A stretch of 64,000 bases of DNA, taken from assembly GCF_003171515.1 (NCBI RefSeq), contig NC_089399.1:992001-1056000 (forward strand), in the 5' to 3' direction. The notes beneath the pieces are model-generated. The model was given only the letters and a program-made list of their open reading frames with translations. It made no database searches and was not told where the DNA came from. The DNA is from Pyrenophora tritici-repentis (lineage: Eukaryota; Ascomycota; Dothideomycetes; Pleosporales; Pleosporaceae). The position numbers were made by a program, and so were the translations under genes. How positions within the stretch are numbered: the first letter of the stretch is position 1; the number at the start of each line of letters is the position of its first letter. Shown here one piece after another: positions 43,531 through 54,323 of the stretch.

Positions 43531-43992
43531 ATGTCACACGAAATCAATACATATTACTTCTCATTTGTTACCACAAAACAGCAGATCCATCTACCAACCG
43601 ATTTCCGAGCACACAAGGCAGTCACAGTTCTCAACTCAGGCTTCAACAGCACCGCCGAAACAACCATGTCTAACTCTAACTCCATGGTGTTCTTTCCAAC
43701 CACCCCTTTCGACATCGCTTTGGTAGTGATCTTCGTGTTTGTTCATATTTCCATCATTCGCTTGGCGAATGAGCATGACTACGAGTTTGGAGTACACATA
43801 GCCATCGATCATTCCTTGTATTACGAAAGAACCATTGCTTTGTTGGACGAGTATCTTCCAGCGTATTCCGACGATTCGCCGCCGGCCTACACGGAGACTC
43901 CGGATGAGCCTCCAGCGTACTCCGATGTCATCGGGATTGATGTAGCAGTCTTCGCAGTTGAAACGGAAGACGATGAGGATGGCACTTTGTGA
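43531..43992 (+). CDS. Small membrane protein with PPxY motifs (hypothetical)
   Basis: 153 residues from the ATG at 43531; a second in-frame ATG at 43666 would give a 108-residue form starting MSNSNS. One hydrophobic segment, about residues 57-78, is followed by an acidic tail holding LPAY (109-112), PPAY (117-120) and PPAY (127-130), roughly one every ten residues and each followed by Ser or Thr. PPxY motifs bind WW domains of Nedd4/Rsp5-type ubiquitin ligases, and a single-pass protein with such a tail resembles Rsp5 adaptors such as Bsd2, Tre1 or Ear1. That role is an inference from motif layout. No overall similarity to a named family was recognised. Confidence 0.55.
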   Translation: MSHEINTYYFSFVTTKQQIHLPTDFRAHKAVTVLNSGFNSTAETTMSNSNSMVFFPTTPFDIALVVIFVFVHISIIRLANEHDYEFGVHIAIDHSLYYERTIALLDEYLPAYSDDSPPAYTETPDEPPAYSDVIGIDVAVFAVETEDDEDGTL

Positions 43993-44661
43993 GTACGTTG
44001 TCCTTGCGCTGTTTCATACTCCTAAGTTTTTGGGCGTGAAACACGATATTTCTAGATTGTGTCATGTTATTGGAGTTGTTTGTCGTTCTTAGTTCATAGA
44101 CGATTGAATTGAAAGGTATGCTTGTGCTTTGCGATTATTTGGCTTTCACTTCCTCTTCTTCGTGCCGTTGATCATTCTTCTACGTTCCGATAGTACAATT
44201 CTAGCCTATCTTACATTTGCTTTTACGGGAGTTGCCTCCGGGAATTTTTCTTTTTCCACGAGAAATCAATAAAAACGGGTGCGCTCATTGGAGCATGCTT
44301 TATACTTTCTCTTATAAGCAAACAAGTGTCATGTCTCCGTATCTCAACCACGGTTTGAGATATCCAATTGTCTGTGCAGACTGACCTTTCAAAACGTCCT
44401 TGTCTCGCACTCTCTGCCACGTAATTTTGTCTTCGCTACCATACAGTCCACTATTCTATCTCGTCGACCCTTGGGTATTATCCGTCTTTTAGCGTACTGC
44501 TTTCGATTTATAATTAAATTATGCATTAAGCCTTCATCTTGGCTAGTTCTCATGAGCAAAGGATAATTTATACATTGCCGTCGCCACAAAGCCCCTGACC
44601 TCCCTCAGAGTGGCTTCATAACAACAAATCCATCACACCTAATACATTAACATCTTTGCTC
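43993..44661. other. Intergenic region
   Basis: About 670 bp, fairly AT-rich, between two small plus-strand genes. No feature recognised. Confidence 0.5.
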
Positions 44662-45144
44662 ATGGTTGTCAACTACTCGCGGACCTTCGCCAGAAGTCCG
44701 CCATCACCAGCACCATCTAACAGTCCCACATCACTTAAAGAGCAGAGTCGACCAGAACTCTGGAAAAGGGTCTTCTCAGCGAGCAAAACCCCCACTTTCC
44801 AATATCTCAAAACGAACCAGTCGACCGACCCTTTTTCAACCGAAGGACCTCCAACACCACCAAGAAGCCCGAAAGAGCGCCAATATACACCACAATCTCG
44901 TGCGACAACTGCAACACCTTCCAGCCCTAGCTCGACCGAGAATGGGCGACTGAGCACAAGAAAAGAATGGATGAATATGCCCTTGGAGCGACGGAAAGCG
45001 GCGCTCGAAAGAGTGAACGAGCTCAGAGTGGAGTTGTATATACCGGAGAAGAACTTGGACGGGAGCATGCGGCCGATGAGAAAGGATGAAGGAAATTACA
45101 ATTTCATCTTAGACTACGCAGATAGTCGAAGCCCGTTGTACTAG
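44662..45144 (+). CDS. Small Ser/Pro-rich hypothetical protein
   Basis: An intronless frame of 160 residues from the ATG at 44662. The N-terminal two thirds are disordered and rich in Ser, Pro and Thr, with TPPRSP and SPS motifs that could be proline-directed kinase sites. The C-terminal part is helical and more conserved in look (KEWMNMPLERRKAALERVNELRVEL), ending NYNFILDYADSRSPLY. No family recognised. Codon composition and the ordered C terminus make it a plausible gene. Confidence 0.55.
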   Translation: MVVNYSRTFARSPPSPAPSNSPTSLKEQSRPELWKRVFSASKTPTFQYLKTNQSTDPFSTEGPPTPPRSPKERQYTPQSRATTATPSSPSSTENGRLSTRKEWMNMPLERRKAALERVNELRVELYIPEKNLDGSMRPMRKDEGNYNFILDYADSRSPLY

Positions 45145-45825
45145 TAACATAAGTGTCACGGAGACCCCAAGAAGCGTATTGAAAGAGTTGTTTGATGGGC
45201 GTGTTGAACATTTCTTAGTGTCCGTCACATTGGCGTCTTTTCAACGTAGAATGTTTGTGTGGGTGGATTTTGATTATTCAGTCTTTCTTCAAATCTGGCG
45301 GTTAGCTACAGAAGGCAAAAGCTACTGTAAGTGGCAAAAGTGTTTTTATCAATAACACAATTCTTAGATTTCATAAACATGTTCTAAGCAATTTTTGATT
45401 TTCTAATCGGTAGTACTGTAAGTAGCCGTCCTATTCATATAGTCATTACACGATCAGATTCGCAAAGACCACCGGCAGCCGCGACGCAATCTCGAACACC
45501 AAACTGTAGCATATAAGTTAGTATTTACAACATGATTAGAAGATTTCATAACAAGCCCTTGACAAATGCAGAGCCACTATAGCTACAGCGATGCTAGGGG
45601 AAGCAGGTGCCTATGTATCCTCATAGGCTTCGGCTCTCTCATAGAGAGCTCGGCATGAATGAATTGGTTATAAGAGAACTGTTACTTCCAAGAGTATGGG
45701 GTGGGATGTCAGAAAGGGTGAAAAGCGGCGTTCCATTGATCAAATTTCAAAGGTCGAATACCTCAAAAGAACTACTGTTATAAGAAACAAGAACTATACT
45801 GACAGAATCCACAGTGCGGTCATGA
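45145..45825. other. Intergenic region
   Basis: About 680 bp of AT-rich DNA between two convergent genes (the small hypothetical, +, and the sugar kinase, -). No gene or repeat recognised. Confidence 0.5.
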
Positions 45826-45918
45826 TTATCTGGCTACCCACATTTTCCTTCCCAAATCACTAAACCCTTCCTGCAAGACCTTGCGACCCGCGAGCTCGTT
45901 TGCGAACTCTAGTTTCTT
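45826..45918 (-). pseudogene. In-frame 3' remnant of the sugar kinase beyond TAG
   Basis: Thirty codons directly after the TAG, ending in TAA, that encode the helix and QEGF turn expected at the PfkB/ketohexokinase C terminus. No intron of plausible size can remove only the TAG while keeping the frame; the nearest GT..AG pair would span 14 nt and shift the frame. Confidence 0.65.
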
Positions 45919-46877
45919 CTACAGGTCCCACTCATCATGGTTATTGACTGAGAACAAAATACCAGCAATGAATGTATCGCCGGCACCAATCGTGTCCACA
46001 ACCTGTGCCTGCTCTTCTCCAGATACATGCCACGCTTTTACATTAGCCCACGTCTCTTGAGCCCCCTTTTGCAAAGCGGTAGCACCACCAGAACCCCAAG
46101 TACAGCATAGTATCGCCCCTTCTTTTGTGCCTTCTCGCTGTGCCTCAAGAAACGTCTTTGCATCTCCAAATCCATTTTTCTCTGCCCAAAGTTTCGAGTA
46201 GAAGACGACATCTGCGAATCTGGCTACCTTTGCTATATCCTTCCGCTCAGGCTTCTCACATTCGACACTGATACGGAATCTTGTAAGGGCATCGCGCAGG
46301 AACTCAGCACACGGGTACGTGACTTCTGGGATGCGGCCTTCGAAGTGAACCCATACCTTTTCTTCTGCAGACAGAGGCAAAGCAAAAGCTTCAATCCGCT
46401 GCTTGAACTCTTCAAATTTCATCTCGGGTAGTTGGTTGATACTGACAATGGTTCTCGACCGCGTCTCTTGGCTTTGGATAATGTAGCTCGATGCAGCTTC
46501 CTCGTATCCGTGTCGAAACAAGCTCACACCGGCGGTATTCACGCCCGGAATGGATTCGCAGATAAACTTTGCGGAGGCAGAGTGCTCATCTGGAAGTACG
46601 GCTAACAGGTGCAAGGCAGCAGCACCAGATGTTTTAGTCGTTATCGTTGGATCTTGATTTTGTAGTTGCGATAGTACCTCGAGGCTGTTCGCTGTGTTGC
46701 CACCCCTTCTCCGTGAAAGCCCTCTTGCGCGGAGCTTCTCATCTTCGATGGGAAAGTGCGGCACACTTGGTCATGTCCAAGTCAATCATTATGCGAACAT
46801 TGTGATTATGTAGATACCTACGTCAGGATGGTGTCGATATATACTGCGCCCACACATATGATGTGATTTCTGGCCAT
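45919..46877 (-). CDS. PfkB-family sugar kinase, ketohexokinase-like, probably truncated
   Basis: Two exons, 46877-46822 and 46765-45919, give 300 residues. The join produces MARNHIICVGAVYIDTILTV, a standard PfkB start with a substrate-binding Asp. RRGGNTANS, the second PfkB signature region, follows at about 35-43, and DTIGAGDTFIAG near the C terminus holds the catalytic base and anion hole. The similarity is closest to ketohexokinases, which phosphorylate fructose or related ketoses. Translation stops at TAG (45921-45919), but the same frame continues for 30 codons to a TAA at 45828-45826 and reads KKLEFANELAGRKV...QEGF, which corresponds to the last helix of the family (AGKKxGLQGF in animal enzymes). 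The gene is therefore either a recent loss, a read-through case or a base-call error; see the findings. Confidence 0.8.
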
Positions 46878-47237
46878 GGTAGCTGTTTTCGTTTGTAGCG
46901 GGCGAAACTCGATGGTCGAGGGTGCGAAGTTTGACATGTGGAGCACCAGTGCTACCACTAACGTCAACTGTCGCGTGTCGTACTACGCGTTCGCACGAAG
47001 TCACATGCCAAAATTGTGGGACATTGCATTAGCTGGCTGGATAGCACCACAGGCATGAATTTCCTCAAATACAAAGGTAATACAATAATAATATAGATAT
47101 CCTGGTAGGTATGTCCCAGTTTCCTCATGATCCAGTAATGAGTGAATCCCTTAGTTCCCAAGTTGGTATCTCGAAAAGTCACACGCTCAAACGCCTGTTC
47201 CCATAACAAAAAGCAAGACGATTTAGATACGACGCAA
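46878..47237. other. Intergenic region
   Basis: About 360 bp between two minus-strand genes: the promoter side of the sugar kinase and the 3' side of the four-TM protein. Nothing else recognised. Confidence 0.5.
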
Positions 47238-47717
47238 TCAATATGCATTACCACTCCAACCCGGCGCCTTTCCTTTTCCTTCCTGACCGTAATGGTACTG
47301 GTATTCGTCTTGCTCCATTACTGGACTAACGGTCTGCACCGCGATGCCCCCATGGTGTGGTGGACCATACCACCCATTCCCTGCGGCTGGGACATTACTG
47401 TAATAGCCCCCGTGTGCCGCCTCCTCGCCACCCAGGTCGCTGAAAGCTCGTGTGCGCGGCGTCATAGGGCTCTTCATTCCACCAATGGTCCCTGGAGTAC
47501 GCGGTAGTTGTTGGAGTTCCCACATATGCTGCCATTGCTCCTCGGCTGTCATCTCGTTGTCGTATGGCGACGACGCCCATTTCTCCTTTTCGGCCTTCTT
47601 CTCGGCTTGTTTGGCGGCGTGGGCTTGTCTTTGTGCGGAAGTGGGGATGAGAGAGTAGATAGATAGAATCACAAACGCGGCGTAAATAGACCTGTGGGGG
47701 TTTGTTAGCACCGTTCG

Positions 47718-47758
<41 letters not shown>

Positions 47759-48373
47759 AGAGAGCTACATACATCATGATGATGCTGACTGCAAAGCTAC
47801 TCTTCGCTTGCATACAGTAACTTTTTATGTGTTTGTCTTCCACGATATTGCAGTTCTTGGTGAGATACCAGGGCGCACCCTTGTTCTGGCGCCGCGGGTC
47901 GATGGTGTCGGGCGACGTCTGGATGTGGATGCCATATGCCCAAAGGCACGTAAGACCGATGTGGAGTAGCAGCGATAGGATGGGAAAGAAGACCTTGAGG
48001 AGCCAAAGGGTAGCCTTGACTAGCCAGAAGAACATGCACACGACGCCAATGACAAGGTGGTACTGTGTTGCGCTGTGGAGTATCAGCACATGTCCATGCG
48101 CCATGTTGCTAACGTTAACGGGGAAAATACTCACAAGCTGCTCCATACCAAGGGTATATTGACTGGCCGGTAGTTTGCATATGCGTACAGGATGGTGCTC
48201 GGGTCGGAATTGAAGCCCATTTCCCCTCCGACCCGCCACAAGATGGTGCGATAGAGGTTTGGCGATGCGATGCCGAAAAGCGCAAGATTAGCGACGGTAA
48301 ACGGTAGCTCAAACATCATGAGAAACCATATGATCTTGGGTAACCGCCATGATCGCGATATGAAGAAAGCCAT
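47238..48373 (-). CDS. Four-TM integral membrane protein (MARVEL-like), hypothetical
   Basis: Three exons, 48373-48135, 48072-47773 and 47691-47238, give 330 residues. Membrane segments lie at about 13-34, 82-102, 106-128 and 170-195, with a conserved-looking loop (NKGAPWYLTKNC...SYCMQAK) before the last, a layout shared with fungal MARVEL-type proteins. The cytoplasmic C-terminal 130 residues start with a charged helix (AAKQAEKKAEKEK) and turn Gly/Tyr-rich. The second intron (47772-47692) has a GTATGT donor and contains a long CA/TG microsatellite; read unspliced, this would insert a false His-Thr tract. An upstream exon cannot be excluded because the frame stays open 54 codons before the chosen ATG. 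Function unknown; perhaps membrane organisation. Confidence 0.75.
47721..47757. repeat. (TG)n microsatellite inside an intron
   Basis: About 18 perfect TG units. On the coding (minus) strand it is a CA tract between the donor and acceptor of the second intron of the four-TM gene, close to where a branch point would be expected. Confidence 0.92.
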
Positions 48374-49002
48374 GCCGTACGCAGTTCGTCGTTCGTGCTC
48401 GAGTTCAGGCGCACCCGGGGCGTTGGCCGCTCTTAACAGCCGTGTAAGCCCCCATCCTAGCCGACGCCAGCAGGTGAAGTGAGGGGCGAAAAGCCATTGC
48501 AGGCGCTGAGTGGCACACGCATGCTGCGCGATCACACAACTTGTTAAGTGTGATGGCGAATCACACTTGCAGAAGGGTGCAGTAAGCGGGAGCTAGGCGG
48601 CTTGTTCCTTGCGCTTATCCCTGCATCCAGTACCGCGAAATGTGGGTTAATAGCAACGCATCGGGTAATCCAATATAGAGCGACATGGTAAGAGGACGGA
48701 TGAACTGGAGGGTGTTCTCGCGGAGGACGTACGGCGTAGACGATCGCTTGCTGTGCCGCAAAAACATTTGCAAACACAGTATAACTCAGTCAGGCGCATG
48801 CAGCACCTCGACCGTTGGTGGTCCACGGTCCGCAGTGGAGACGGGAGCGGCAGTTTTTGCGGCCTTTGTGGGCGCGTAAAATCGGGCTATGGTGTGAGCA
48901 TCGTACATATACGAGAGCGCTTGCGGCAACGACGCGATGAGTAGACGCAAAAAAACTAGTATTCATTGACTGGCCAAGCCTCCGCTGTTTTGATCCGCTC
49001 TA
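48374..49002. other. Intergenic region
   Basis: About 630 bp between two minus-strand genes. Short frames here have no recognisable content. Confidence 0.5.
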
Positions 49003-50133
49003 TTACCACCACTTCTCGTACAGCACTCTCTGCGGTATGACGTTATCTTGCTCCTTGATAAACTTGACCATGTCGTCCGTCATGTCTGGAGGCCCGCATA
49101 CATAGAAAACCGTGGATTGCGCCTCCTTCCTGTTACCAACCGCGCTCGACAGCGCGATATCGTCAATCCTATGGGTCCATGCACAGACTGGTACTTCGGT
49201 AGCCGAATCGATTTGCGGCAGCGTCAACGACATCAGCGGATGTATCAGATCGCCCTCATTTGTGCCCATCTCGGATCCATCCCATGTGCCGGTAAAGAAG
49301 AGCTCTAGTCTATCCTTTGTGGTTTTGAAGCGCGGTATGCGGAACAGGTCAAGCACATCTTGGAGGAAGAGAACTTCGCTCGGGTCTGTTTCGCGCGAGG
49401 GGACTTTGGTGGAATACAAGAAGCGTACTTCGAGGTTCGGGTAGTTCTGGTTTATATAAGTCATCATTGACATCATAGGGCTGCAAAGCATTAGTCGCCG
49501 GATCACGCAATCCTGTGGTGGAGCGTGACATACTTGATACCAACGCCGCCTGCGATGAAGATGGCGCGCTTGATCTTCTTCATGTCGAGACAGGGCGGCG
49601 GCCACACAAAACTACCGCCGACGCGCACCGTGACCTGCTTGCCCAGTATCTCCTCGACCGGTTTCCATAACCATGCTGCTGGTGGGTTCTCAGGAGCCTT
49701 TTGGACGGCTAGCTCAAAGAACGGTACGTGGTCAGGATCCGATCGCGGGAGCGCTTCTGACGGCGATGAGGTTATTGTGAATCCGCCCGGCTTTTCTACA
49801 TCAGGCACAAAGACATCAAGCCATTGGCCGGGGAGGAACTGACTTGTCCATCAGCGCATGTCGCGAGCGAGATGGAGGTCGTCATACGTTGAAGCCGTTC
49901 TTTTCATCTATTTGGAATTTATAGCGCTTGATCCGATCGTTGACATGTGTCACTTTGGCAAGCGTAGCAGTGTATAGGTCGTTGTCTCGGGGCTCCGTCG
50001 CGGTGCGCTCTTGGTGGCTTAGGATCGCTTTTGCAGAGCGGGCCTGTGGCATGCTGCCCTGCATCCTTCTCGGCGGAGAGAAGAGTCTTGAGGGGGGTGG
50101 ATGGGACAAGAGTCGACGGGTAAGAATGCTCAT
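49003..50133 (-). CDS. Mitochondrial FNR-type oxidoreductase (OXNAD1-like)
   Basis: Three exons, 50133-49888, 49838-49534 and 49480-49003, give 342 residues. The Arg-rich, acid-poor start MSILTRRLLSHPPPSRLFSPPRR looks like a mitochondrial targeting sequence. The FAD-binding barrel follows, with FLPGQWLDVFVP and GGFTITSSP (the counterpart of the RxYS/T flavin motif). The NAD(P) domain shows IAGGVGINPMMSM, completed only by the second splice junction, and YVCGPPDM near the C terminus. This is the ferredoxin-NADP reductase superfamily, nearest in layout to oxidoreductase NAD-binding domain protein 1. The electron acceptor is unknown. The arginine usual in the flavin motif is absent, as in OXNAD1-type proteins. 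Confidence 0.8.
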
Positions 50134-50651
50134 AGCAAGAAGAAAGTATCTTACCACGAGGAAAATGTGAGTGGGGACACACCAGGTGGAGGGGTCCAAT
50201 GCGTAAGTATGCACGCTGATCCCATCGGGCGGGAGCTTGGACGCCGCCGTTGACGGCTAACCGGACCTCAGCCTTTCGCCCAAGACGGCTGCATTTCGGC
50301 CTCTAAATATAGGCGCGCGTCCTTTGCCATAAAGCGCCTCCTAATGACGCGGAGTGGCATTGCAGACGACATGTTTCCATGTCGTGTGGTTGAGTCGGAT
50401 GCTATCTGCTCACGAGAGACGACTGATAGGCGTTAGCGCTAGGACGCATCCGGGAGCCGCGGCTGGCTTCGGACATGGTGGTCAGCCTTGGAACGCCAAC
50501 TCAGCTGCTCAGCTGCAACACCAGATGCTACCTGCCAATCCCCCTCAGCTCCTACTTGGGCATCACTGTCGCTCTCGGGGTTTATTCCAGAATAAATACA
50601 CTACCTGCTATCCCCTTGCACCTAATCAACTTTGCATATCAATTACCCACC
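50134..50651. other. Divergent intergenic region
   Basis: About 520 bp between the oxidoreductase (-) and lipase (+) genes, so it probably serves as promoter for both. No TATA box or repeat was singled out. Confidence 0.5.
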
Positions 50652-51823
50652 ATGTCTGTCGAAGAAGGCGAGTTTGCTTTGCCCGATGGGAAACAACTCT
50701 ACACGAAGACTTTCAGGGTACGGTGGAGCCAATATTAAAGTGATCGGCGTTAATCTGGCATGCAGACGGATGGGCCAGCAAAAGCACGACTCGTCTTCAT
50801 CCACGGCTTCTCAGACGTACGAGCCCCTCTCAAACGCATACATGGCACGTTTAACATTGACATGACATGTAGCATGGTGAGACTATTACTGCTCCGCTCG
50901 CACGCAGCAAAATATCTAATACGCCAAAGTGAACGCCTATGGCGATTTCTTCCCAGGACTAGCTTCCAAAGGGATCGAGGTCTACACGTTCGACCAGAGG
51001 TACGTATGCGCCCTATTCTGGCTACTTCTCACTAATGATTGACAGAGGATGGGGCCGCTCTGTGACAAAGCCCTCTGAACGAGGGGACACGGGTCCAACG
51101 GCGCAGGTTCTTGATGACATTACCTCCTTTCTCAAGTCTGTTGTTCCAAGTCCAGTACCCCTGTTCTTAATGGGCCATTCCATGGGTGGCGGAGAAACGC
51201 TCTGCTATGCTGCCCAAGGACCGGACGAGGTCCGCAAGCACATTCGCGGCTACATCCTGGAGTCGCCCTTTGTAGACTTTGATCCAAAGTCGAAGCCATC
51301 CTCATTCACAGTTTTCTTCGGCAGAGTTGCGGGAAAAGTACTCGCAAAGCGACAGCTGACTAACAAGCTGGACCCAAGCCTCATCTCGCGAAACGCAGAT
51401 GTGTGCAAGCAATTCGATGAAGACCCGCTCTGCCACGATACCGGCACGCTTGAGGGGCTCGCGGGATTGCTCGACCGGACCAATGCCTTGTCTAGCGGAA
51501 AAATTATCATACCTGACAATGCCGGGGAAGGCGGAGTGACCAGGATCTGGATAGGACACGGGGACAAGGACGGCATCACCAGCTACCCAGCCTCCAAGCG
51601 ACTGTTTGACGCCTTGCAAGTCAAGGACAAGGAATTCCAAACGTACGCGGGGTACTACCATCGTCGTGAGTATACTGTCATGGAAAGTCGAGGATACAAG
51701 CTAACAAGGCCAGTACATGACGAGCCTAGTCCTGATAAAGAGAAGTTCAGAGAGGATGTTGCCAACTGGATTTTGGCGCGCTCAGACCCTGTCGGCGAGC
51801 ATGATGCGAAGCCAAGGCTGTGA
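50652..51823 (+). CDS. Monoacylglycerol lipase-like serine hydrolase with a 4-nt microexon
   Basis: Six exons: 50652-50717, 50766-50816, 50873-50876, 50930-50999, 51046-51665 and 51714-51823, giving 306 residues (yeast Yju3 has 313). All introns are 46-56 nt. The third exon is only CATG; it joins ...HGFSD to VNAYGDFFPGLASKGIEV so that the family motif HGFSDHxNAYxD is restored. The alpha/beta-hydrolase features are the HG oxyanion motif (residues 35-36), the nucleophile elbow GHSMGG, the Asp in HGDKDGIT, and the catalytic His in YHRLHDEP, which exists only after the last intron is removed. These enzymes hydrolyse monoacylglycerols to glycerol and fatty acid, usually at lipid droplets or membranes. 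No signal peptide is present. Confidence 0.9.
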
Positions 51824-52272
51824 TGTACAGTAGAAGCTTTCCAGCCTGGCTAGCAGGCGAGGCGATGGCGGCGGACTACATTGAAAGGGCGATTAGCGCT
51901 GCCGGAGTCGATAGGCGCGTCTTGTTCGCGAGTTTAAAACGCGGAGAATCTCCAGCCCATGGCCCTGTGAGAATGACGATGCTGTAGGACTTTGATGTCG
52001 AGTCGAGTTAATACCAGTACACACCTGTTCGAATGCCTATGACGTGAATGACGTTGTGTGACGGCTGTGATGCAACTCAAGAAAGGTGGGATGAAGCCGG
52101 GGCAAGAGAAGCTGCCCCACAATTGCGGTAGTTGATGCAAAAGGCGCAATCATGGGCCAGGAACGCCGACAGCGACCGCAGAAGAGGCTCCAAATTATCC
52201 AGAGTACAGAAGCAGCCGCAGTCGCATTTGGGCTCCCCGCATCAGGACGCACATCCGCTGCCACCACGTCCC
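51824..52272. other. Intergenic region
   Basis: About 450 bp between the lipase and the cation transporter genes, both on the plus strand. The transporter's frame is open through part of it, but no earlier ATG seems better than 52273. Confidence 0.5.
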
Positions 52273-53871
52273 ATGTTACTGCGTACCGCCTGCAGAGAAG
52301 GAAATGGCCTGCGAGTCTTTAGCCAGCGATGCGTCGATGCGCCGTCGCTCCCAGGAGGCCTGCACAGTGCTCTGTCACCATACTCGACCCGAGCCTCAGT
52401 GCGACCGTATCCTGTCAGACCACGTTACCCGTACTTTCCACCCACTTGCCGGCCGAGACTACGTGTTCTTTGCACGCAAACCAAGAGTAAAGGCGCTCAA
52501 TATCTCGACCTCCCGTCGCGCACTGCGCCCCTTCTCAACTGGTCTGCAACGGTACACCGCAAACCACAGCTATCTCCTACCACCATGACGTGCAGTACTC
52601 AGACGCGGGGCCATGCCGGCCATTCCCACCATCACCACCATGATAACACTTTTCTGCTATCCAAGAATAAAAACGATGCCGGCGTGCGCATTACCAGAAT
52701 TGGCCTGTATGTCAACTTGGGCATGGCCATTAGTAAGGGCTTCGGGGGTTATGTTTTCAATAGTCAGGGTGGGTGAAGGTCGGACATGCTTTCGACGAGG
52801 AATACACTGACACGTGATAGCACTTGTTGCCGATGCCATTCACAGTCTTACCGACCTTGTCAGCGACATCATGACGCTCGCGACCGTAGGTTGGTCTATG
52901 AAGCCGCCTACCGATCGATTTCCCAGCGGTTATGGAAAGGTTGAGAGCCTGGGCTCGCTGGGTGTCAGTGGCATCCTGCTGGGCGGCGGCTTTCTCATGG
53001 GCTGGACAGCTCTAATAGCACTCGCCCAGCAATTCTTCCCCGACGCCGCCGAGATAGCTGAACACTGGGGAATTCTACCGCATCATCATCACCATGGCAT
53101 TGAGAATCTAGGCCCTAATATCAATGCCATATGGCTCGCTGCTGGCTCCATCGTCATCAAGGAGTGGCTGTATCGTGCGAGTATGCAGTCTCCTCCATAA
53201 GCTTCCAATAAGGCCCGCTAACCATTGCTCCAGCACTCAAGATTGCAACAGAACGCAAGTCGACTGTCCTCGCCTCAAACGCCTACCACCACCGCGTAGA
53301 CTCGCTCACCGCCTTCGTCGCTCTCCTCCTTATTGGCGGCTCCAACGTACTGAACAATGCACAATGGCTAGATCCTGTCGGAGGTCTGGTTATCTCTCTC
53401 ATGGTTGTTCAAGCTGGCTGGGGCAACACCAAACAAGCATTGCTAGAACTGGCTGATGTTGGCGTCGACCAGGAAATGAAGGACAACGTGCGGAAAGCGG
53501 CGACCAAGGCGTTGGAAGAAATTACCACATTGGCGGAGCCGGTGAATGTCCGCGCTATTCAGGGTGTCAAGGCGGGCCAGAACTACCTGATGGATGTGGA
53601 GCTTGGTGTGCAGGGTACATGGACTATCGATCAGACACGCAACGTGGAGAATCTAGTTCGAGAACGCATTGGCGCCAACGTACGCGGTGTGAAGAAGGTT
53701 CGCGTACGGTTCGTCACAAACTCAGCCGAGGAGCCAGATTTCTTAGATGAGTTCATCCCAGGCGATCCTACATTAACGTCAAACTCAACATCAGAGGCCG
53801 AGCATAGCCACGACCACGATCACGATCACAAGCACGAAGACATGAATGGGAGTGCAAGGCGTAGAAAGTGA
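52273..53871 (+). CDS. Mitochondrial cation diffusion facilitator (MMT1/2-like)
   Basis: Three exons, 52273-52768, 52821-53180 and 53234-53871, give 497 residues (yeast Mmt1 has 510). About 110 Arg/Pro/Ser-rich N-terminal residues look like a mitochondrial presequence. A His-rich stretch (GHSHHHHHD, about 115-123) precedes the first helix. The CDF signature follows the first splice site: ALVADAIHSLTDLVSD, with the second metal-binding half-motif YHHRVDSL in exon three. Six helices are expected; the cytoplasmic or matrix C-terminal domain ends in alternating His/Asp. Yeast Mmt1 and Mmt2 export iron from mitochondria; the metal used here is inferred, and zinc or manganese remain possible. Confidence 0.87.
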
Positions 53872-54323
53872 TCCTCATGTACATGTAGACAAGCATAGCT
53901 GGGCGTTCTGGAGTTGGTTGATTTGAATGTGCGGCATACCTCAGAAGCTTGGATATCCAAAGAGCTTTTTTACAGACATTCTGACCGACGCATGATTCTA
54001 GATCTTACCCCCACGCTAACGTTACTTACCTAGTTGTCATGAGCGTTAGACTGATGTGGAACCCAAGAAAATCGTAGCTGTAGTCACGATGCTTCGGTTT
54101 GAATTTATCCGTTACCCAATGACTGATCCCGGTCATCTGCAGGCACCGCCGGCAAAATGCTATGATGCACGTTGGTCGTCAATGTGGGTCTTGCGTAAGT
54201 CTGCCGTATCGTGGAAAGGGTCCTCAACACCACGCGACGTGATTGCTTATTTAGCCATGTCCAAGTCTTTTCTAACACCCAAACCATTTCTGATCTCACT
54301 ACCATCGTACATACATACTGACC
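53872..54323. other. Intergenic region
   Basis: About 450 bp, promoter side of the xylulokinase gene. Nothing else recognised. Confidence 0.5.

Noticed and set aside
47692..47772. His-Thr repeat protein segment
   Set aside because: The codons come from a CA microsatellite within an intron with good GTATGT and CAG splice sites; splicing restores the membrane segment.
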